Source of the DNA: JBEKSX01 sp049516635
Lineage (GTDB): Bacteria > Bacteroidota > Ignavibacteria > Tepidaquicellales > OLB5
Assembly (NCBI GenBank): GCA_049516635.1
Contig: JBEKSX010000006.1
Span: forward strand, 1-48,559
Length of the DNA stretch: 48,559 nt
Reading direction: 5' to 3'
Positions within the stretch are counted from its first letter, which is position 1; each line of letters begins with the position of its first letter. The notes below the pieces were generated by a model. That model did no database searches. It was not told where the DNA came from and saw only the letters and a program-made list of their open reading frames with translations. Below are positions 42,528-48,559 of this stretch, piece by piece. Both the position numbers and the translations under genes were made by a program.

Positions 42528-43320
42528 CACATCTATCCCCGCACTTCAGGATTTTCAAACCGAATGGGTCTTTATCGATTCAGGTTTTAATAACGGGCAA
42601 TATAATATGGATTTCGACCTGCAGCTCGTAGATAGATGCAGGGAAGAAAGAACTTCATTCCTAAGATTCTACAGGTGGCAGCCATATACGATCTCCCTCG
42701 GATATAATCAAAACAAGCTTGCCGGGAAACACGGAATAGACTATGGAGCCTGCGCCGGAGATAATATCGATGTCGTACAAAGACCTACCGGAGGCAGAGC
42801 TGTTCTGCACTCGGAAGAGCTGACCTACTCGGTTGTTTTAAGAACAGAAAGAACCACACAGGAGATCTACAGAGATATATCAATTGCACTTATCAGCGGA
42901 TTAAAGCTGATCGATCCAAATAACGAGGAGCTGCAGAAATTATCATTCACTCTCGAAACACCGGATCTTCCGAAGCTTGTAAAAGAGGGTAAGTATAATC
43001 TTTGCTTCAATACCTCAATAAAATACGAAATAAATTACAAAGGCAGGAAACTGGTTGGCAGCGCACAGCGTAATTTCGGTGATATCGTACTGCAGCACGG
43101 CTCCATACTGATAGGCGAACACCATAAAAAAATAGCCGATTATCTTAACATCCCGGATGAAACAGTGAGGGAAAAAATAAAAAAAGATATCGATGAAAAA
43201 ACGGTATGCTTGAACGAAATCCTGAAAAGGCAGGTTACTTACGAAGAAACAGCAAGCGCACTTGTAAAAGGATTTGAAAATACTTTGAATATAAACTTCG
43301 GCTGTACTAATTTGAACTAA
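42508..43320 (+). CDS. LipM-like octanoyltransferase / lipoate-protein ligase family protein
   Basis: A 270-residue member of the BPL/LplA/LipB fold that moves octanoyl or lipoyl groups to lipoyl domains. The motif QRPTGGRAVLHSEELTYSVV (91-110) binds the acyl group, and GRKLVGSAQ carries the conserved Lys181. Cys166 in LCFNTSIKYEI sits where LipM and LipL have their catalytic cysteine, which favours octanoyl transfer over an ATP-dependent ligase. There is no separate ligase C-domain of LplA. GTG 42508 is the only start that keeps the needed WVFIDSG strand, so it overlaps lpxA by 20 bp. Confidence 0.87.
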   Translation: MESSESDTSIPALQDFQTEWVFIDSGFNNGQYNMDFDLQLVDRCREERTSFLRFYRWQPYTISLGYNQNKLAGKHGIDYGACAGDNIDVVQRPTGGRAVLHSEELTYSVVLRTERTTQEIYRDISIALISGLKLIDPNNEELQKLSFTLETPDLPKLVKEGKYNLCFNTSIKYEINYKGRKLVGSAQRNFGDIVLQHGSILIGEHHKKIADYLNIPDETVREKIKKDIDEKTVCLNEILKRQVTYEETASALVKGFENTLNINFGCTNLN

Positions 43321-43330
43321 ATAAACCGGC

Positions 43331-44140
43331 ATGGTCAAAGAAAGAAAAAAAATAACCACCAGGACACTCATTAATATGAAAAAGAGCGGAATCAAAATTT
43401 CCGCTTTAACCGCATATGATTACCTTATGGCGAGATACCTCGAAGAGGCGGGGATAGATATTATACTGGTAGGTGATTCGCTCGGCAACGTTGTACAGGG
43501 CAACCCCACAACGCTCACCGTTACCCTCGATGAGATGATATACCATGCCAAGATTGTAAAGAAAGCTGTTAGAGCTGCCCTGATGGTAGTTGACCTTCCG
43601 TTTATGTCGTACCACGTCGACCTTCAGGAAGCAGTCAAGAATTGCGGGAGAGTTATGAAGGAAACAGGGTGTGATGCTGTCAAGCTGGAAGGCGGGGAAA
43701 GAATAGCGGAGGTAGTGCATCATCTAGTAAAAGTAGGTATACCTGTTATGGGACATCTAGGCTTAACGCCGCAATCAATAAATATTTTCGGAACTTACGT
43801 TACCCGCGGTACGGATAAAAAGGAAGCTCTGCAGATACAGAAAGATGCAAAGATACTCCAGCAGTCAGGATGTTTCTCTATTGTTCTGGAAAAGATACCC
43901 GCTGTACTGGCAAAGAAGGTCACGGCCTCAATAAAGATCCCAACCATCGGGATAGGTGCCGGAATACACTGTGACGGGCAGATACTCGTTACATATGATA
44001 TGCTGGGAATGACGGAAGAGTTTCATCCCCGTTTTGTGAGAAAGTACCTCAAAGTCTCGGAAGAAATAAAGGAAGCGTTCGGGAGATACATAAGAGATAT
44101 CAAAGAAAACAAGTTCCCAACCAAAGCGGAAAGCTATTAA
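43331..44140 (+). CDS. panB: 3-methyl-2-oxobutanoate hydroxymethyltransferase (PanB)
   Basis: PanB transfers a hydroxymethyl group from 5,10-methylene-tetrahydrofolate to alpha-ketoisovalerate, giving ketopantoate for pantothenate and CoA. The barrel enzyme shows SALTAYDYLMARYLEEAGID, LVGDSLGNVVQGNPTT, DLPFMSYH, KLEGGE, PVMGHLGLTPQS and a late GIGAGIHCDGQILVTYDMLGM. At 269 residues it is full length. It lies 10 bp after the LipM-like gene and 19 bp before the phosphodiesterase gene, within the operon. panC and panD are not in the window. Confidence 0.97.
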   Translation: MVKERKKITTRTLINMKKSGIKISALTAYDYLMARYLEEAGIDIILVGDSLGNVVQGNPTTLTVTLDEMIYHAKIVKKAVRAALMVVDLPFMSYHVDLQEAVKNCGRVMKETGCDAVKLEGGERIAEVVHHLVKVGIPVMGHLGLTPQSINIFGTYVTRGTDKKEALQIQKDAKILQQSGCFSIVLEKIPAVLAKKVTASIKIPTIGIGAGIHCDGQILVTYDMLGMTEEFHPRFVRKYLKVSEEIKEAFGRYIRDIKENKFPTKAESY

Positions 44141-44159
44141 CGGAAAGTGAGCTATAGGT

Positions 44160-44969
44160 TTGTCTGATACATTAAATGTTCTTTTTCTTGGTGACATCGT
44201 CAGCGAACCCGGGCTCAAAGTCTTATCCGATAACCTCAGCAGCATAATCCACAAACACAAGATACATTTCGTGATAGCCAACGGGGAAAATCTCTCCGGC
44301 GGAAAAGGTATACTCGAAAAGGATGCAAAGAAAGCTTTTGAACTCGGTATAAACGTCCTAACCGGAGGAAACCATACATTCAGCAAGATACAATCGGCAA
44401 AGTATATCGGTGAGGAAGTGAGAGTTCTGCGTCCCTGCAATCACCATGACGACGTTTACGGCAGAGGTTCCATGATATATCCCGTTACAGTAGACGGTAC
44501 AATAATGAAACTCGGTGTAATTAATGCACTTGGCAGGGTTTACATTTCAACTTTGAATTGCCCGTTCAGGACTGCTAACCAGATAGTTGATAGAATAAGC
44601 AGGGAAACCAACCTGATTATTATCGATATGCATGCTGAAGCTACAGCTGAAAAGATTGCTTTCGGCTGGTATTTTGACGGGAAAGTATCAGCAGTAATTG
44701 GAACACACACGCACGTGCAAACTGCTGACGAAAGAATCCTCCCCAACGGAACGGCTTTTATTACTGATGTAGGGATGGTCGGCGGATTTGACGGAGTGAT
44801 TGGCAACAAGAAAGAATTCTCCATAAACCGTTTCATCTATCAAACCCCTCAAAAGCAGGAAATTGCAACCGATGACTTAAGGATAAATGCAGTTGTAATT
44901 AATATCGATACGCAGACCGGAAAAGCAATGAAGATAACCAGAGTCTTCCAACCGGAATTCAAGAACTGA
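44160..44969 (+). CDS. YmdB-family metallophosphoesterase
   Basis: A 269-residue calcineurin-like phosphoesterase of the YmdB/TIGR00282 family; relatives cleave 2',3'-cyclic nucleotides. It begins LNVLFLGDIVSEPGLKVL, then FVIANGENLSGGKG, NVLTGGNHTFSK, IIIDMHAEATAEKIAFGWY, VIGTHTHVQTADERILP and TDVGMVGGFDGVIG. The metal-binding Asp, Glu, Asn and His residues are all present. The start is TTG 44160. It is the last gene of the glycosyltransferase-lpxA-lipM-panB unit and converges with a T9SS gene, 39 bp between stops. Confidence 0.93.
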   Translation: MSDTLNVLFLGDIVSEPGLKVLSDNLSSIIHKHKIHFVIANGENLSGGKGILEKDAKKAFELGINVLTGGNHTFSKIQSAKYIGEEVRVLRPCNHHDDVYGRGSMIYPVTVDGTIMKLGVINALGRVYISTLNCPFRTANQIVDRISRETNLIIIDMHAEATAEKIAFGWYFDGKVSAVIGTHTHVQTADERILPNGTAFITDVGMVGGFDGVIGNKKEFSINRFIYQTPQKQEIATDDLRINAVVINIDTQTGKAMKITRVFQPEFKN

Positions 44970-45008
44970 TATTCAGTTAATTCACTTTTTCACAATTTCA
45001 CCACTTCG

Positions 45009-47177
45009 CTATTTCAACAATACCATTTTCTTCGTTTCAACAAATTCGTCAGTAATAAGCTTGTAAAAATACACACCGCTGGCATAATTGCTCCCGTCCC
45101 AATCAACCTCATATGTGCCCGGTTTTTTGTTCTCATCGAGAAGCGTTACTATTTCCCTGCCAAGGATATCATATATGACCAGCTTCACATTAGAGGATTT
45201 TGGAAGATCGAATTTTATTCTTGTAACGGGATTGAAGGGGTTGGGGTAATTCTGGGAAAGGAAGAAGGATTTGGCAATCGTATTCGATTCATTTTTAATC
45301 CCTATTGCACCTGCACAGACCGTACTCAGAATTAACCCGCCATCACCAATTACCCATATTTTATTGGTATCTATAACGAAAAATGATCTCAGCTGCGAAT
45401 TTGTACACAACTTTCTAATATCCCAATTTACACCGCTATCTGTAGTCTTCAATAAGATACCGTCCAAGCAAGACATATAACCTGTTGTAGAGTTAAGCAT
45501 CTTCAGTGCTACTCCCGCATTATTTGGACTCGATATTATCTGCCAATTCAAACCTGAGTCGGTGCTTTTATAAAATTTATGCCAGCCGATTGCAAAAATA
45601 TTTCCAAGATTGTCTTTAGCAATATCTTCAATAGAATTCTGATATTGTATAAGTTGCCAATTATATCCACCATTTGTGGTTCTTCCGATTCCTGCACCCG
45701 CAATGATCCCCGTATTATTATTTACAAAAAGCAAAGATGATGTCATATTATTAAGATAGGGTTCGGTTATATTTATTCTATTCCAATTAGATCCACCGTT
45801 ATTCGTAATTAGTATACATGAACTATTTTGACCTGAGACATAACCCAATATCCACCCTGTATTTTGATTTATAAAGTAGATCTTATTCGATACGATATTA
45901 GAATCAATATTTTGCAAAGTCCAACTTGATCCACTATTACTAGTTTTATAAACTAAGCCAAGAACACCGCAAATCCAACCTGTTAAATCATCTGTAAAAA
46001 AAACATCATTCAAATCATGCGAATTATTTTGAAAATTCAAATTCCAATGTAATCCTTTATCTGTTGTTTTTAATAATCCCGCTGTATACGGAGGATAAGA
46101 CCAATAATGATGTATAGCAAATCCCGTATTCTCATTTATGAAGAAAAGCCCATACATCGTATTGTTAGTAATGCTTTGCGAAAGTAAAATCCAACTTGCT
46201 CCCCCATTTGACGTTCTAATTATCGTCCCAAAGTTACCAACTACAATAGAGTTATTTGGATCCAAAATAGAAATATCATTTCCGCCAATTGAATTTTGGG
46301 GAATCCAATTTATGCCACTATTGGTAGATTTCAAAATCCCGGTATCTTGTATGCAAAAACCAGTTTGGCTATTCGCAAAGGATATAGAATTGCCAGATAT
46401 ATTCTGTGAATTCCAAGAAAGACCTGAATCGGTTGTCTTCCATATTTTCGAACCACATGCCCAACCTGAATTTGCATCAGTAAAGAATATACTTTTTATA
46501 TAGCTTGATTGATTTGAAACGTATAACTGAGAGATATAACTATCACCTCCGTTTGTCGTTTTGTAAATATAGTACGCGTTTCCAGACATGGTCGCATAAT
46601 ATCCCGTTATCCAGCCTGTATTAGAATTTATAAAATAAATAGAAATAATTGGCTGGAGAGATGAATTCTGTATTAACCAATTTAAACCACAATTAGTTGT
46701 TTTTAAGATAGTATTGACTGTGGTTCCCATGTTGTTACAACAACTCCAGCCAGTATTATCATTAACGAAAAAAATTGACCTGAAAGTCGGAAAATTACTC
46801 GTCGTAACACAATCCCAGGATATACCACCGTTGCTGGTTCTTAAGATTTTGTTACTATCGCTAACAGCATCACTCCACCCTGCTCCTACAAATCCGGTTG
46901 TAGAATTTAAGAAACAAGAAGTGTTTAGAGGAAGCGATAAATCAATATATATCCCTGCAATAGAATATGTGATGATCCAGTTTATACCACCATTCGTACT
47001 TTTCATAAATGTACCTGCATCTCCAATGGCGTATATCAAATTTGAATTAATATAGTGCACCGAATATAGATTATTCCCCTGCGGTAACGGATTTTGCCAG
47101 AACCACCCGCTTTGCGAATAACAAATATTTGTAAAACCAATAAATAGGATACTAAGTACAATAATTAGTTTCTTCAT
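45009..47177 (-). CDS. Secreted Ycf48/BNR-repeat beta-propeller protein with T9SS sorting domain
   Basis: A 722-residue exported protein with a signal peptide (1-21, after CYSQ). About thirteen units of roughly 45-50 residues follow, each built on 'xxNTGWxxG...GxIxKTTxGGxxW' (examples KSTNGGINW, KTTNCGLNW, KTTDSGLSW, RTTNGGYNW, KTTDSGVNW). This is the Ycf48/photosynthesis-assembly-like and BNR repeat pattern and should fold as one or two propellers. No sialidase active site is visible. The T9SS domain (QNYPNPFNPVTRIKFDLPK, ending ETKKMVLLK) finishes the protein. It lies directly downstream of a paralogue at 47233, with 55 bp between, and may share its transcript. Confidence 0.9.
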   Translation of the reverse strand: MKKLIIVLSILFIGFTNICYSQSGWFWQNPLPQGNNLYSVHYINSNLIYAIGDAGTFMKSTNGGINWIITYSIAGIYIDLSLPLNTSCFLNSTTGFVGAGWSDAVSDSNKILRTSNGGISWDCVTTSNFPTFRSIFFVNDNTGWSCCNNMGTTVNTILKTTNCGLNWLIQNSSLQPIISIYFINSNTGWITGYYATMSGNAYYIYKTTNGGDSYISQLYVSNQSSYIKSIFFTDANSGWACGSKIWKTTDSGLSWNSQNISGNSISFANSQTGFCIQDTGILKSTNSGINWIPQNSIGGNDISILDPNNSIVVGNFGTIIRTSNGGASWILLSQSITNNTMYGLFFINENTGFAIHHYWSYPPYTAGLLKTTDKGLHWNLNFQNNSHDLNDVFFTDDLTGWICGVLGLVYKTSNSGSSWTLQNIDSNIVSNKIYFINQNTGWILGYVSGQNSSCILITNNGGSNWNRINITEPYLNNMTSSLLFVNNNTGIIAGAGIGRTTNGGYNWQLIQYQNSIEDIAKDNLGNIFAIGWHKFYKSTDSGLNWQIISSPNNAGVALKMLNSTTGYMSCLDGILLKTTDSGVNWDIRKLCTNSQLRSFFVIDTNKIWVIGDGGLILSTVCAGAIGIKNESNTIAKSFFLSQNYPNPFNPVTRIKFDLPKSSNVKLVIYDILGREIVTLLDENKKPGTYEVDWDGSNYASGVYFYKLITDEFVETKKMVLLK

Positions 47178-47232
47178 AAAATAAAGTGTTTTAAAATTTC
47201 TTAACTCGCTTTTCCACTATTTAACCATTTCT

Positions 47233-48559
47233 CTATTTCAGTAACACCATCTTCTTCGTCTGTACATATTCATTCGTTATCAGCTTATAAAAATACACTC
47301 CGCTGGCATACCTGCTGCCGTCCCAATTAACCTCATATGTGCCCGCTTTTTTGTTCTCATCGATAAGCGTTCCTATTTCTCTGCCAAGCATATCATATAA
47401 GACCAGCTTTACATTAGTGGATTTTGGCAGATCGAATTTAATTCTCGTAACCGGATTGAAGGGATTGGGGTAGTTCTGGGAGAGGAAGAAATTGACCGGT
47501 ATTTGTTGGCGTTCTACTTTTACGCTAATGAAATTCCCACCTCCATCTACAGTTTTTAAAATTCTCCCATTAGGTCCTACAATATATCCTGTTGTGTCGG
47601 AAGAAAAGTACATAGCATTAGAATGTTCGAAACAAATATCATGCTGCCAGAACCAAGTGTTTCCTCCATCTGTAGTTTTCGAAACGGCTCCTGAAGAATG
47701 TAGAAAATAGCCTGTTACATTATTTAAAAAATACATGAAAGTTATATAATAAGAACTTACAGAATTAAACCAATTTATACCCCCATCAGTTGATTTAATT
47801 ATCTTAGAAGTACTACCATATGGGGATGAGGTATCGACCATCATATACCCGATATTCGAACTCGTAAATTGCACTATGTTCAAACTCAAGTTGGAGAAAT
47901 TACGCAGAGAGAAATTAATTCCTCCGTTGGTTGTTTTAAGAAGTTGAGTCCCTCCGCATATGAAACCTGTGTAATTATTCATGAAATAAGTTGATTTAAG
48001 ACTAATCGAGGAACCGGAATTTAACTGTTGCCAATTATTTCCACCATTTGAGGACTTTATGATTAATCCATTATCGCCACAACAATATATTGTATCCACA
48101 TAAGGTATTGACATACAATTTAAATTTGAACTGGTCCCGGAGACCAATTGCACCCAATTTAATCCGGAGTTTATAGTCTTTAAGATAAATCCATTATTAC
48201 CAATAATGAAACCAGTATTAATATTTGGAAAGATAACATCTCTTAGATTTGTAACAGTAGAAAATGGTAATATATACCACAAGTTCCCAGCGTTTGTAGT
48301 TTTAAGAATTATGCCTGTATCCCCCACAATGAAACCTGTTGTTAAAGAAGGGAAATAAACACTACTTAGGTTTTTATTGGTTACATACGTCTTTAAGGAA
48401 AACCAATTTAGACCACCATTTGTTGTTTTCATAAAATTTCCATCCCTCCAACCTACAATCCAGCCTGTGTATTGATTAATAAAATTAACTGACATAAATT
48501 CAAATGTTGTATCATAATATTGATTTAACCAGTTAATACCACCATTTGTTGTTTTTATT
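47233..48559 (-). CDS. Secreted Ycf48/BNR-repeat protein with T9SS sorting domain, 5' end outside window
   Basis: The frame is open to the right edge (reading from 48558), so the N-terminus and signal peptide are missing; an internal ATG at 48495 is not the real start, since the repeat KTTNGGINW is already encoded before it. At least nine repeat units are visible (KTTNGGLNW, KTINSGLNW, KSSNGGNNW, KSTDGGINW, KTTDGGNTW). The T9SS domain (QNYPNPFNPVTRIKFDLPK, ending QTKKMVLLK) differs from that of the neighbour at only a few positions. The two adjacent genes are a tandem pair. Confidence 0.88.
   Translation of the reverse strand, partial: IKTTNGGINWLNQYYDTTFEFMSVNFINQYTGWIVGWRDGNFMKTTNGGLNWFSLKTYVTNKNLSSVYFPSLTTGFIVGDTGIILKTTNAGNLWYILPFSTVTNLRDVIFPNINTGFIIGNNGFILKTINSGLNWVQLVSGTSSNLNCMSIPYVDTIYCCGDNGLIIKSSNGGNNWQQLNSGSSISLKSTYFMNNYTGFICGGTQLLKTTNGGINFSLRNFSNLSLNIVQFTSSNIGYMMVDTSSPYGSTSKIIKSTDGGINWFNSVSSYYITFMYFLNNVTGYFLHSSGAVSKTTDGGNTWFWQHDICFEHSNAMYFSSDTTGYIVGPNGRILKTVDGGGNFISVKVERQQIPVNFFLSQNYPNPFNPVTRIKFDLPKSTNVKLVLYDMLGREIGTLIDENKKAGTYEVNWDGSRYASGVYFYKLITNEYVQTKKMVLLK

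Noticed and set aside
48233..48495. ATG 48495 as the start of the last gene
   Set aside because: The open frame and the repeat pattern continue upstream to the window edge, so this is an internal Met.
1..48559. tRNA, rRNA, CRISPR array, phage or complete insertion sequence
   Set aside because: I looked through every gap for cloverleaf-like T-loops, regularly spaced repeats, integrases and transposases and found none.

Overview
The window looks like chromosomal DNA from a Bacteroidota/Ignavibacteriota-type (FCB group) bacterium. Six of the predicted proteins end in a type IX secretion (T9SS) type A sorting domain of the 'NYPNPFNP...' form that is especially common in Ignavibacteria. Two promoter candidates have the Bacteroidota layout (TTG, then about 20 nt, then TAnnTTTG). 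The DNA is AT-rich, Shine-Dalgarno signals are weak, and about ten genes appear to start at TTG or GTG. No tRNA, rRNA, CRISPR array, phage or complete insertion sequence was recognised.

Layout. (1) 1-6473, minus strand: two tandem secreted M14 zinc carboxypeptidases (the first cut by the window edge), an MFS transporter and a secreted beta-helix protein. (2) 6646-9433, minus: ftsY-mutL. (3) 9606-10451, plus: a TerC/Alx membrane protein followed by a terminator. (4) 10582-19383, plus: a surface-polysaccharide locus with a sugar aminotransferase, an initiating sugar-phosphate transferase, a Gfo/Idh dehydrogenase, a hexapeptide N-acetyltransferase, a heptose-7-phosphate kinase, an extended SDR epimerase, sedoheptulose-7-phosphate isomerase and a Wzi-like outer-membrane barrel. 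An M20 amidohydrolase follows. (5) 20650-24123, minus: two T9SS-secreted proteins (Kelch-like and CARDB/MAM-like), the second with a good sigma70-like promoter. (6) 24752-25600, plus: an alpha/beta hydrolase. (7) 25614-31041, minus: a seven-gene run hrcA-grpE-dnaJ-comEA-like-pilM-like-rsmD-coaD. (8) 31042-33369: a repeat-rich stretch around one serine hydrolase gene, with REP-like palindromes, a 59-bp repeat on both sides of the gene, a 174-bp inverted-repeat element and the orphaned 3' end of a T9SS cargo gene. (9) 33370-35875, plus: MBL-fold hydrolase, parA, parB. (10) 35900-40229, minus: argS, a solitary nuoG-type subunit and a DedA protein, with a terminator and a 22-bp perfect stem between argS and nuoG. 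(11) 40563-44969, plus: a compact five-gene run of GT2 glycosyltransferase, lpxA, a LipM-type octanoyl/lipoyl transferase, panB and a YmdB-type phosphodiesterase. (12) 45009-48559, minus: two adjacent secreted Ycf48/BNR-type repeat proteins, the second open at the window edge.

How it works together. The core genes serve envelope and cofactor synthesis (lpxA, panB, coaD, LipM), protein folding (hrcA, grpE, dnaJ), membrane targeting (ftsY), mismatch repair (mutL) and chromosome segregation (parAB). The accessory content is about the cell surface: exported hydrolases and adhesin-like repeat proteins anchored through T9SS, and a polysaccharide that probably contains a di-N-acetylated amino-sugar uronic acid and a heptose. 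No clearly novel defence or mobile system was seen. The most unusual DNA is the repeat cluster at 31.1-33.3 kb.
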